Below are positions 1 through 5,884 of a DNA stretch of 5,884 bases, piece after piece. The first letter of the stretch is position 1. The number at the start of each line of letters is the position of its first letter. The notes beneath the pieces were generated by a model. That model was not told the origin of the DNA. It searched no databases and saw nothing but the letters and a program-made list of their open reading frames with translations. The position numbers and the translations under genes are program-made. Source of the stretch: Acholeplasmatales bacterium (GTDB taxonomy: Bacteria; Bacillota_I; Bacilli_A; Acholeplasmatales; Anaeroplasmataceae); assembly GCA_900770055.1 (NCBI GenBank), contig CAAGJD010000101.1:1-5884 (forward strand), written 5' to 3'.

Positions 1-1293
1 ACCAAATGTTTGATTATTTGCAATCATATCAATATTAAATAATGCATTAGCACCATTACCGATTAATGTCGCACCACGAACAGGATGAGTAATCTTACCA
101 TGCTCAACCATATAGCCTTCATTAACAGCAAAATTAAATTCACCAGTAACAGGATTTACAGAACCTCCACCCATTGATTTACAGAATAATCCATACTCTG
201 TTCTAGCAATGATTTCTTCAAATGTTGATGTACCATTTGCAATATAAGTATTAGTCATTCTTGATGTCGGACTATACTTATAGCTTTCTCTTCTACCATT
301 ACCAGTTGATGCCATATTCATAAATCTTGAATTTCGGTAATCAATCATATATCCCTTTAATACACCATTTTCAATTAAAACATTTCTCTTAGTTGGGTTA
401 CCTTCATCATCAATATTAGTTGAACCCCATTCATCTGGCATAGTACCATCATCAATAGCAGTTACAATATCAGATGCTATTTTTTCACCTAGCTTACCAC
501 AAAATACAGACATTCCTCTTGCAACACTAGTTGCCTCTAGTGAATGACCACAAGCCTCGTGGAAAAGTACACCACCAAAGCCATTATGAATAATTACAGG
601 ATAAACACCACCAACCATTTCAGGTGCATCAAGCATTGTTATAGTTGCTTCTGCAACCTCTTTAGCAAATGCTACTAAATTCTTAGTCTTATAAGCATCA
701 ATATCAAAATTTCCACCAATTGAAGAGCCATTTGATTGACTCTTTCCATTTGCTTGAGCAGCAATTGATAATGTTATTCTTTGTTGGTTTCTTACATCAC
801 TTATATATTTACCATTACTGTTTGCAATAGTAACATATTGCGTTCTATCTTGAAATTTTGCAATTCTTTGAACTATTTTATCGCTATAATCCTTAACAGC
901 ATCATCAACAATACGTAAATATGATATTTTTTCTTCTAAAGCTACATCCTTAGCTTCTCTTTTTATATTGATAATATTAGCCTTTTTAGCATCCTCTTCA
1001 ATAAGCTCAAATTCAATGCCAAGTGGCTTTGAATTATAATTACCCTTAAGCTTTCTAGCAAGTGTCATTAAGCCTTCTAAAGTACAATCTGATGTATAAC
1101 CATATACTTCTTGTTCAGCCAATAAAACTCTAATTCCTGCTCCATAAATATGCATAGTTGTTGAAGAATCGACTTTACCACTCATCATTGCGATAGTGCC
1201 TTCAATTGTATCTTCATAAAATATTTCAGCAAAATCTGCACCTGTTGAAAGACATTCTTCTAATACTTTTTTTGCGATATCTTTATTAAACAT
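1..1293 (-). CDS. tldD: TldD family zinc metalloprotease, C-terminus cut by window edge
   Basis: This is a TldD/PmbA (peptidase U62) family protein. In characterised bacteria TldD works with its relative PmbA (TldE) as a cytoplasmic protease that degrades unfolded peptides, for example in microcin B17 maturation and CcdA turnover. I translated 431 residues with no stop. The metal-binding HExxxH motif is HEACGH at residues 245-250. It is followed by family-typical stretches: a DDGTMPDEWGS-like segment, IDDEGNPT, LIENGVLKGYM, GNGRRESY, MTNTYI, a GGGS turn and PVRGATLIGNG. Family members are about 460-480 residues, so roughly 30-50 C-terminal residues are missing, including the usual cysteine metal ligand near the end. 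The start at 1293 is preferred over the in-frame ATG at 1299 because GGAGGT sits 8 nt before 1293 but only 2 nt before 1299. It is transcribed divergently from leuA. No pmbA partner is visible, but it could follow beyond the left edge. Confidence 0.95.
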   Translation of the reverse strand, partial: MFNKDIAKKVLEECLSTGADFAEIFYEDTIEGTIAMMSGKVDSSTTMHIYGAGIRVLLAEQEVYGYTSDCTLEGLMTLARKLKGNYNSKPLGIEFELIEEDAKKANIINIKREAKDVALEEKISYLRIVDDAVKDYSDKIVQRIAKFQDRTQYVTIANSNGKYISDVRNQQRITLSIAAQANGKSQSNGSSIGGNFDIDAYKTKNLVAFAKEVAEATITMLDAPEMVGGVYPVIIHNGFGGVLFHEACGHSLEATSVARGMSVFCGKLGEKIASDIVTAIDDGTMPDEWGSTNIDDEGNPTKRNVLIENGVLKGYMIDYRNSRFMNMASTGNGRRESYKYSPTSRMTNTYIANGTSTFEEIIARTEYGLFCKSMGGGSVNPVTGEFNFAVNEGYMVEHGKITHPVRGATLIGNGANALFNIDMIANNQTFG

Positions 1294-1300
1294 AATCATT

Positions 1301-1306
1301 ACCTCC
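1301..1306 (-). promoter_or_regulatory. Ribosome binding site of tldD
   Basis: The minus strand reads GGAGGT, a near-perfect Shine-Dalgarno sequence, 8 nt before the ATG at 1293. It decides the start in favour of 1293 over the ATG two codons upstream. Confidence 0.85.
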
Positions 1307-1317
1307 AATTGTTTAAT

Positions 1318-1347
1318 ATTATATAATAATTTCAATAGATATTTCAA
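1318..1347 (-). promoter_or_regulatory. Predicted sigma-A promoter of tldD
   Basis: On the minus strand there is a -35-like TTGAAA (1347-1342), an 18-nt spacer and a perfect -10 TATAAT (1323-1318). Transcription would start near 1311, giving a leader of only about 18 nt that begins just ahead of the ribosome binding site. The surrounding DNA is extremely AT-rich, so chance matches are possible. Position and spacing make this the best candidate. Confidence 0.65.
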
Positions 1348-1393
1348 TTATTAATCTTATAATTATCATTTTTTTGTATAAACAACAACATAA

Positions 1394-1422
1394 TTGACTA
1401 TTAATTGTTTTTTTGATATAAT
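1394..1422 (+). promoter_or_regulatory. Predicted strong sigma-A promoter of leuA
   Basis: TTGACT (1394-1399) and TATAAT (1417-1422) are separated by exactly 17 nt. A TG dinucleotide one base before the -10 (1414-1415) makes it an extended -10 as well. The match to consensus is nearly complete and predicts strong basal activity. Transcription would begin near 1429, leaving about 20 nt before the leuA ATG. That leader is too short for a T-box riboswitch or a leader-peptide attenuator. Confidence 0.8.
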
Positions 1423-1435
1423 CATAAAAAGGTTT

Positions 1436-1443
1436 GGAGGGAG
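1436..1443 (+). promoter_or_regulatory. Ribosome binding site of leuA
   Basis: GGAGGGAG lies 8 nt (measured from GGAGG) upstream of the ATG at 1449. It overlaps a possible TTG start at 1434, which cannot be the real start because that codon sits inside this site. Confidence 0.85.
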
Positions 1444-1448
1444 ACTTT

Positions 1449-3104
1449 ATGAAAGGTTTTACAAAATATAAAAGAGGTTATTACATGCCACCAGTCGTAT
1501 GCAATGATTGGGCTAATAAAGAATATATAGATAAGGCTCCAATTTGGTGTAGTGTAGATTTAAGAGATGGTAATCAATCATTAATTAAGCCAATGTCATT
1601 AGAACAAAAAATTGATTTTTTTAAGCTACTTGTTGATATAGGCTTCAAAGAAATTGAGGTTGGCTTCCCTGCTGCTTCAGAAACTGAATATGATTTTTTA
1701 AGAGCATTAATAGATGGTAATTTAATTCCTGATGATGTTACTATTCAGGTATTGACTCAAGCAAGAGAGCACATTATTAAAAAGACATTTAAAGCACTTG
1801 AGGGTTGTAAAAGGGCTATAGTGCATTTATATAATTCTACTTCACTTGCTCAACGCGAACAGGTATTTAAAAAATCTAAAGAAGAAATCCTTAAAATTGC
1901 AGTTGATGGTGCTAAGTTACTTGTTGATTTAGCAAATGAAACAAATGGTAACTTCTTCTTTGAATATTCACCAGAAAGCTTTACAGGTACAGAAATGGAT
2001 TATGCACTTGAAGTATGTAATGCTGTTATTGATGTATTTAATCCTACACCTGATAAAAAATTAATAATTAACCTACCAGCAACTGTTGAAATGTCACTTC
2101 CTCATGTATATGCCTCCCAGGTTGAATATATGAGTAAGTATATGCATAATAGAGAAAATGTTATTATTTCACTTCACCCACATAACGACCGTGGTACAGG
2201 TATAGCCGATTCAGAGCTTGGCTTGCTTGCAGGTGCTGATAGAATAGAAGGTACATTATTTGGTAACGGTGAGCGTACTGGTAATGTTGATATAATAACT
2301 CTTGCACTTAATATGTTCACACATGGTGTAGATCCACTTCTTGATTTTTCTGATATGCCAAAAATTATTAATTTATATGAAAGAGTAACAGAAATGAAGG
2401 TATATGATAGACAGCCTTATTCAGGTAAATTTGTCTTTGCTGCATTTTCTGGTTCTCATCAGGATGCTATATCAAAGGGTATGAAATACCATAAAGAAAA
2501 TAAATTAACAACATGGAGTATTCCTTATTTACCAATAGACCCTGAGGATGTATCAAGAGAATATTCTGCTGATGTAATTAGAATTAATTCACAATCTGGT
2601 AAGGGTGGTATTGCATACATATTAGAAACTAATTATGGAATTGATGTACCACTAAAAATGCGTGAAACTGTCGGATACCTAATAAAAGATGTTTCAGACA
2701 AAATGCATGCTGAGCTATCACCTAAGGATGTATATGAAATATTTAACAAGGAATTTGTTAATACTTCTTCTCCACTAGAGCTTATTGAATATCATTTCAT
2801 TAAGGATAATAATGGCTATAAGGTTATGCTAACTACTAAATACAATGGTGTAACAAGTGATTTAGTTGCTTCAGGTTCTGGTAGATTAGATGCTGTTTCA
2901 AATGCATTAAAAAAAGGATATAATCTAAATTATACCCTTACAAATTATAATGAGCATAGCTTAGAATCATCTTCTGAATCAAAGGCGATAGCCTATGTTT
3001 CAATAAATGATGGAAATCATGAATATTGGGGTGCAGGTATCCATGATGATATCATTTGTGCTTCTATTTATGCTTTAATTTCAGCAATTAATAATAGTAA
3101 ATAA
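1449..3104 (+). CDS. leuA: 2-isopropylmalate synthase, long (LeuA2-type) form
   Basis: This enzyme condenses acetyl-CoA with 2-oxoisovalerate to give 2-isopropylmalate, the first committed step of leucine synthesis, in the cytoplasm. The product from ATG 1449 is 551 residues, the size of the LeuA2 type found in yeast, mycobacteria and many Firmicutes. The N-terminal TIM-barrel domain carries the DLRDGNQ signature (R39, D40), HPHND with metal-ligand histidines H243 and H245, and GNGERTGN with N279. The spacing of D40, H243, H245 and N279 matches the metal ligands known in Mycobacterium tuberculosis LeuA to within one residue. The last roughly 120 residues, including the GSGRLDAVSNAL segment from residue 476, resemble the LeuA dimerisation/allosteric domain that binds leucine, so feedback inhibition is likely. 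A longer reading from TTG 1434 is rejected. The gene stands alone: no other leu or ilv genes are in the window. It has its own promoter and ends at a strong hairpin. Confidence 0.96.
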   Translation: MKGFTKYKRGYYMPPVVCNDWANKEYIDKAPIWCSVDLRDGNQSLIKPMSLEQKIDFFKLLVDIGFKEIEVGFPAASETEYDFLRALIDGNLIPDDVTIQVLTQAREHIIKKTFKALEGCKRAIVHLYNSTSLAQREQVFKKSKEEILKIAVDGAKLLVDLANETNGNFFFEYSPESFTGTEMDYALEVCNAVIDVFNPTPDKKLIINLPATVEMSLPHVYASQVEYMSKYMHNRENVIISLHPHNDRGTGIADSELGLLAGADRIEGTLFGNGERTGNVDIITLALNMFTHGVDPLLDFSDMPKIINLYERVTEMKVYDRQPYSGKFVFAAFSGSHQDAISKGMKYHKENKLTTWSIPYLPIDPEDVSREYSADVIRINSQSGKGGIAYILETNYGIDVPLKMRETVGYLIKDVSDKMHAELSPKDVYEIFNKEFVNTSSPLELIEYHFIKDNNGYKVMLTTKYNGVTSDLVASGSGRLDAVSNALKKGYNLNYTLTNYNEHSLESSSESKAIAYVSINDGNHEYWGAGIHDDIICASIYALISAINNSK

Positions 3105-3108
3105 AGCT

Positions 3109-3134
3109 AAAGAGCCTATTGAAAGGCTCTTTTC
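3109..3134. terminator. Bidirectional rho-independent terminator
   Basis: AAAGAGCC (3109-3116) and GGCTCTTT (3125-3132) form a perfect 8-bp stem around an 8-nt loop. On the plus strand the stem ends in Ts and is followed by a T-rich run (TTTTCTTATTTTC), terminating leuA 4 nt after its stop codon. On the minus strand the same hairpin is followed by CTTTAGCTTTATTT and would terminate the ABC operon. Its stem begins 2 nt after the permease stop codon. The plus-strand tail is the better U-tract. Confidence 0.88.
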
Positions 3135-4040
3135 TTATTTTCTTTTTGAAGTTCTCAAGAATACAAATACATCAAGTACAATAAGTACTAAAAGTGAAGC
3201 TATTGAATAAATCCACATTACATTTTGACCAATATTATTACCAAAGAAATATAAATCCAGACTAAATACTTCCTTCATATTATCCATAAATTCTTTTGAA
3301 TTTAGTAAACTATTCATATTATCTAAAGCACTACCCATAAGTAAATTTCTAAATAAACCAGAAATATGAGAACCTGGCAATGCATTAGCTACAATTTGTA
3401 GCCACTTATCAAACATAGATATCGGCATATAAGCACCAATTAAGAAGCCTGATGCAGCACAAACAATACCTGTAAACGCTCCAACTGTTGTGTTTTTCTT
3501 AAAGAAAGAAACTATCATATACATAAAAGCACTTCCTGATAAAGAACCTATTAATAATACTAAGTAGCATAATATGATTTTAGTAAATGACATAGGTACT
3601 CCATTTACTACTAACAATATTATTCCAAGTGTTAAAATTACAGCAGTAATTATAAATGTATTTAAAAATGATGCTAAAAGATATGATATACCAAGCTTCC
3701 ACTTTTTAACAGGAGATGCAAATAAATCAAAATCCTTTTGAGTTTCTTTATCTGATACAATTAAAGTAAGTGAGCTAAGTGGTACTGTTATACAGCTTGC
3801 TGCTAAAATACCTGAAATAAGCCAAGAATTGACAAAACCATCTATTTGCTTTTGCGTAATAAGACTGTCAATACCTACACCTTTAATGATACTATTAACA
3901 CTATCAACATAGTTTTGTTTTAAAAACATTACATATAAAAATAAGATAATAAGTGGAGATAATAATGAGAAAAATACTGTTGCTTTATCTCTAAGATAAA
4001 CTAGCATATTTCTTTTTGTTAAACCTATAAATGATCTCAT
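3135..4040 (-). CDS. ABC-2 type transporter permease
   Basis: This 301-residue integral membrane protein is the membrane half of an export-type ABC transporter, partner of the ATPase encoded just upstream. It fits the ABC-2 (DrrB-like) pattern. A short cytoplasmic N-terminus containing YLRDKATVFF leads into about six hydrophobic segments, near residues 22-40, 70-95, 118-145, 153-178, 183-207 and 273-296. A large hydrophilic loop lies between the last two, after the family-typical LPGSHISGLFR stretch near residue 220. The C-terminus is short and basic (RTSKRK). The ATG at 4040 lies 2 nt after the ATPase stop. Its Shine-Dalgarno AAAGGAG (4055-4049) sits inside the last codons of the ATPase gene, 8 nt from the start, so translation is probably coupled. 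It is the last gene of the operon. Exported substrate (drug, peptide or lipid-like molecule) cannot be told from sequence. Confidence 0.9.
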   Translation of the reverse strand: MRSFIGLTKRNMLVYLRDKATVFFSLLSPLIILFLYVMFLKQNYVDSVNSIIKGVGIDSLITQKQIDGFVNSWLISGILAASCITVPLSSLTLIVSDKETQKDFDLFASPVKKWKLGISYLLASFLNTFIITAVILTLGIILLVVNGVPMSFTKIILCYLVLLIGSLSGSAFMYMIVSFFKKNTTVGAFTGIVCAASGFLIGAYMPISMFDKWLQIVANALPGSHISGLFRNLLMGSALDNMNSLLNSKEFMDNMKEVFSLDLYFFGNNIGQNVMWIYSIASLLVLIVLDVFVFLRTSKRK

Positions 4041-4042
4041 GA

Positions 4043-4948
4043 TTATAGCTCCTTTCCTGTAACATTAATAAATACTGAATCCATATCACCTTTAATAACC
4101 TCATAATCAGCTACTAAATCAATATTATTAGCAATAAATCTACTTGCATCCTTTGAATCCTCAATTTGAATAACATAAGCATTCTTATTGTATTTAAAAG
4201 TATAGCCATACTCTTGTAGCAAGCTTGTGTATTCAGGTTTTTCTTCAATATACCAAATTAAATGGTCATTAGCGTACTTATTCTTAAGCTCATTAGGATT
4301 ACCTGATGCTTTAATTTCACCCTCATCAAGAATAATAACATCATCACAAAGACGAGTTTCTTCCATATAGTGAGTTGTTAAAAATACTGTAAGTCCTTGA
4401 CTTCTTAGTTCATTAATTGCATTCCAAACACTAACTCTTGTTTGTGGATCTAAGCCTGTTGTTGGCTCATCTAAAAATAGAATCTGTGGTTCATTAATTA
4501 AAGCTCTTGCAATATCTACTCTTCTTCTTTGACCTCCTGATAATTTACCATATTGTCTATTTAAAATATCTGAAAGATTAAGATTTTCAGTTATTTTTTT
4601 TATTTTATTATTTATTTCATTCTTAGTGTAGCCATAAAGTGAAGCACGACATTTTAGATTTTCTAAAACAGTAAGCTCCTTATCTAAAACACTTCCCTGA
4701 AATACAATACCAATAGATTTCCTTATTGCATCTTTATCCTTGTCTAAATCATAGCCACAAACCTTAACACTACCACTAGTTTTTTCCAAAACTGTACATA
4801 ATATATTAATCGTTGTGGATTTTCCTGCTCCATTTTCACCTAAAAAAGCAAAGAAACTACCTTTTTTTACAGTAAATGATATGCCCTTAACTGCCTTTAC
4901 ATTACCATAATTCTTAACTAAATTAACTACCTCAATAACATTTTCCAT
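4043..4948 (-). CDS. ABC transporter ATP-binding protein (DrrA/CcmA-like)
   Basis: This is the nucleotide-binding subunit that powers the downstream permease. From ATG 4948 it is 301 residues. All ABC motifs are intact: Walker A GENGAGKST (37-45), Q-loop Q84, signature LSGGQ (136-140), Walker B ILFLDE (156-161) with catalytic E161, D-loop GLDP (165-168) and switch histidine H193 in TTHYMEE. A C-terminal extension of about 80 residues past the ATPase core is typical of drug and lantibiotic exporter ATPases. The start at 4948 is preferred over 4960. It has GAGG 6 nt upstream and begins 1 nt after the previous stop (TAG T ATG), whereas 4960 would overlap the upstream gene and has AAAGG with no spacer. 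Single NBD and separate permease imply a homodimer of each in the complex. Confidence 0.94.
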   Translation of the reverse strand: MENVIEVVNLVKNYGNVKAVKGISFTVKKGSFFAFLGENGAGKSTTINILCTVLEKTSGSVKVCGYDLDKDKDAIRKSIGIVFQGSVLDKELTVLENLKCRASLYGYTKNEINNKIKKITENLNLSDILNRQYGKLSGGQRRRVDIARALINEPQILFLDEPTTGLDPQTRVSVWNAINELRSQGLTVFLTTHYMEETRLCDDVIILDEGEIKASGNPNELKNKYANDHLIWYIEEKPEYTSLLQEYGYTFKYNKNAYVIQIEDSKDASRFIANNIDLVADYEVIKGDMDSVFINVTGKEL

Positions 4949-4949
4949 A

Positions 4950-5354
4950 CTATTCCTCATCCTTTATTTCTAAGATCTTTTTATTAATGCTATTAGCTTC
5001 TTTTTGATTAACTAATAATTCAATTACCCAAACTAAAACATAAACTATAAATATAAAGACAATTAAGAAAATCCAATTATTTCCACTTACATAATTAAAT
5101 AATTTAGCTAATCCTAAAACTATAGCGTTCAATACTATATAGTGAATAATAATTTTATATATAAACTTTAATTTAGGTATAAAGAATATTAAAGTTGGCA
5201 GTGCTGAAAGAAAACCAGTTAAGACAATCTTAATTAAAAATAAATGATTTAATTCTTGAGTTTCATCAAATGCGTAAGCTATACCTAAACCAATTATTAT
5301 TAATGCTGTAATAAATAAAAATTGCTGTAATAAATATTTCATAATTTCTTTCAT
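4950..5354 (-). CDS. DUF3021-type four-helix membrane protein
   Basis: This is a 134-residue, very hydrophobic protein with four predicted membrane helices near residues 8-28, 38-59, 64-87 and 93-115, followed by a short charged cytoplasmic tail ending KKILEIKDEE. Size, topology and position directly after a stand-alone LytTR regulator match the DUF3021 family, whose genes commonly neighbour LytTR regulators in Firmicutes. By analogy with the streptococcal LytTR systems HdrRM and BrsRM, the membrane protein may hold its regulator inactive; that is inference. Start 5354 (MKEIMKYLL) is chosen over the longer reading from 5420. It begins 1 nt after the LytTR stop (TAG T ATG), whereas the longer form adds a charged 22-residue segment inside the neighbouring gene. 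The purine-rich AAGGAAAGGA lies about 12 nt upstream, a slightly long spacing. Confidence 0.8.
   Translation of the reverse strand: MKEIMKYLLQQFLFITALIIIGLGIAYAFDETQELNHLFLIKIVLTGFLSALPTLIFFIPKLKFIYKIIIHYIVLNAIVLGLAKLFNYVSGNNWIFLIVFIFIVYVLVWVIELLVNQKEANSINKKILEIKDEE
4953..4958 (-). promoter_or_regulatory. Ribosome binding site of the ABC ATPase gene
   Basis: GAGGAA on the minus strand, made from the last two sense codons of the DUF3021-type gene, lies 6 nt (from GAGG) before ATG 4948. It supports 4948 as the start and implies translational coupling with the upstream gene. Confidence 0.7.
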
Positions 5355-5355
5355 A

Positions 5356-5778
5356 CTACATACCAATCCTTTCCTTAAATGAATTTTTGTATTTTCTCGA
5401 TATAATGATTTTCTCACCATTAATCAATGTAGTGATAAGCTTACCTGAAATATCAGCCTTTACATGATCAATCTTTTTAATATTTACAATTATTGATTTT
5501 GATATTCTTACAAAATTATTAATTTTTAATTCTTCTATTTCATAAAGCTTTTTCTTTGTTATATAACAATTATTTTTTGTATAAATAAAAACTTTATTAT
5601 CAATTGCTTCAATATAATAGATTTTCTTAAGCTCTATATTATAAATATCTTCATCAATATAGCCAACTAAAGAATAATTATTAATATAAGAAATTAGTCC
5701 TTCAACCTCATCATTCATCTCAACATAATTGATTGTTACATTTTCATCAGATTGAACTTTATTTAATATAAGCTTCAT
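5356..5778 (-). CDS. Stand-alone LytTR-domain DNA-binding regulator
   Basis: This 140-residue protein is probably the transcription factor of the operon. Residues about 1-42 are a short N-terminal region with no receiver domain. Residues about 45-138 look like a LytTR domain: YYIEAIDNKVFIYT (54-67), the conserved FVRISKSIIVNIKKI segment (89-103), in which most LytTR proteins carry R-x-[HS]-[KR]-S, and the closing IISRKYKNSFKERIG (125-139) where the family has xVSRxxxxxxK. Such proteins lack a phosphorylation site and usually activate their own operon; a membrane partner encoded next door modulates them. ATG 5778 is the only sensible start, since an upstream GTG at 5786 runs into a stop after two codons. 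The local ribosome binding site is poor: GGAAAG abuts the ATG. The bases upstream of 5786 belong to a group II intron. Confidence 0.88.
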   Translation of the reverse strand: MKLILNKVQSDENVTINYVEMNDEVEGLISYINNYSLVGYIDEDIYNIELKKIYYIEAIDNKVFIYTKNNCYITKKKLYEIEELKINNFVRISKSIIVNIKKIDHVKADISGKLITTLINGEKIIISRKYKNSFKERIGM

Positions 5779-5786
5779 CTTTCCAC
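5779..5786 (-). promoter_or_regulatory. 3' exon stub upstream of LytTR gene, truncated ribosome binding site
   Basis: Eight bases, GTGGAAAG, separate the inferred intron 3' end from the ATG at 5778. They are purine-rich but directly abut the start codon, with no usable spacing. After splicing, the last bases of the 5' exon would join here and could complete a normal Shine-Dalgarno. The 5' exon lies outside the window. Confidence 0.55.
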
Positions 5787-5842
5787 GTCGAGTAGACCGG
5801 GTTCGACTTTCACACCCTTTCTTAGTGTATTTATCTACCGGC
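5787..5842 (-). ncRNA. Group II intron domain VI (branch-site domain)
   Basis: A basal helix can form between GGTAGA (5839-5834) and TCTACT (5796-5791), with an inner hairpin ACACT/GGTGT (5828-5824 with 5816-5812). The A at 5793 is seven bases from the 3' end, the distance expected for the lariat branch adenosine, but it is paired in this register. An alternative CCGG/CCGG pairing (5841-5838 with 5800-5797) would leave it free. The fold is therefore only partly resolved. Confidence 0.65.
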
Positions 5843-5850
5843 CCCTCACA

Positions 5851-5883
5851 GAACCGTACGTGCAGTATTACCGCATACGGCTC
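5851..5883 (-). ncRNA. Group II intron domain V catalytic hairpin
   Basis: On the minus strand GAGCCGTA (5883-5876) pairs with TACGGTTC (5858-5851). It contains the AGC catalytic triad and a G-U wobble. A two-base CG bulge (5860-5859) on the 3' side is the conserved metal-binding bulge. An upper stem TGCGG/CTGCA (5875-5871 with 5865-5861) includes one G-U pair. The loop is TAATA rather than the usual GNRA tetraloop, making the hairpin 33 nt instead of 34. Confidence 0.88.
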
Positions 5884-5884
5884 T

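Larger units (their letters stand above)
5787..5884 (-). mobile_element. Group II intron, 3' end only (domains V and VI)
   Basis: The last 98 bases, read on the minus strand, are the 3' end of a bacterial group II intron, a self-splicing retroelement. They comprise the catalytic domain V hairpin, a short TGTGAGGG linker, domain VI, and an end reading TCTACTCGAC that fits the usual 3'-terminal AY. GC content here is about 52% (51 of 99 bases counted), far above the AT-rich genes around it, consistent with acquired DNA. The reverse transcriptase/maturase ORF and domains I-IV would lie beyond the right edge, so activity and class cannot be judged. It is oriented with the LytTR operon, as needed for splicing from its transcript. 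The exact 3' boundary (5787) is inferred from the terminal motif. Confidence 0.88.

Noticed and set aside
1..1293. HEACGH in TldD as a degenerate active site
   Set aside because: It satisfies HExxxH with both histidines and the glutamate. The middle residues vary in the family, and the missing cysteine ligand is due only to the window edge.
1434..1448. Five-codon N-terminal extension of leuA from TTG 1434
   Set aside because: The TTG and next codons are the Shine-Dalgarno GGAGGGAG itself. ATG 1449 has ideal spacing.
1294..1448. T-box, leader peptide or other riboswitch ahead of leuA
   Set aside because: The region is only 155 bp, shared with a divergent gene, extremely AT-rich, and shows no T-box motif, no Leu-codon run and no terminator hairpin.
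4949..4960. ATPase start at ATG 4960
   Set aside because: It overlaps the DUF3021-type gene and its AAAGG has no spacer. ATG 4948 has GAGG at 6 nt and begins just after the stop.
5355..5420. 22-residue extension of the DUF3021-type protein to 5420
   Set aside because: It lies inside the LytTR gene in another frame and encodes a charged segment without a convincing ribosome binding site. The start at 5354 fits the operon junction.
5779..5786. GTG at 5786 as an alternative LytTR start
   Set aside because: It reads GTG GAA AGA TGA and stops at once.
5787..5884. tRNA, rRNA or CRISPR repeat as the explanation of the GC-rich right end
   Set aside because: There is no cloverleaf, rRNA match or repeat unit. 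The hairpin with AGC triad and CG bulge followed by a domain VI-like segment ending in CTACTCGAC fits group II intron domains V-VI.

Overview
The window is AT-rich DNA from a low-GC Gram-positive bacterium (Firmicutes/Bacillota). This rests on strong GGAGG-type ribosome binding sites, sigma-A-like promoters, A/T-ending codons, and a stand-alone LytTR regulator paired with a DUF3021-type membrane protein, a pairing typical of Firmicutes. A gut clostridial or erysipelotrichial lineage is plausible, but the species cannot be named from this sequence.

Layout. Positions 1-1293 (minus) hold most of a TldD-family zinc metalloprotease gene; its C-terminal end lies beyond the left edge. Positions 1294-1448 form a compact divergent regulatory region with one clear promoter for tldD and one near-consensus promoter for leuA, both giving leaders of only about 20 nt. 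Positions 1449-3104 (plus) encode a complete long-form 2-isopropylmalate synthase (leuA), the first committed enzyme of leucine synthesis. A perfect 8-bp inverted repeat at 3109-3132 serves as a shared terminator for leuA and the converging operon.

Positions 5778 down to 3135 (minus) form a tight four-gene operon, read as LytTR DNA-binding regulator, DUF3021-type four-helix membrane protein, ABC ATPase, ABC-2 permease. The genes are separated by only 1-2 nt. The likely scheme is a small regulator controlled by its membrane partner, driving an export-type ABC transporter. That scheme is inference from gene order and families; the substrate is unknown.

Positions 5787-5884 (minus) are the 3' end of a group II intron (domains V and VI), running off the right edge. 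It is in the same orientation as the LytTR operon and ends only 8 nt before the LytTR start codon. The operon's promoter and most of its first ribosome binding site therefore lie on the far side of the intron, so expression of the regulator may depend on splicing. This is the most unusual feature of the window.
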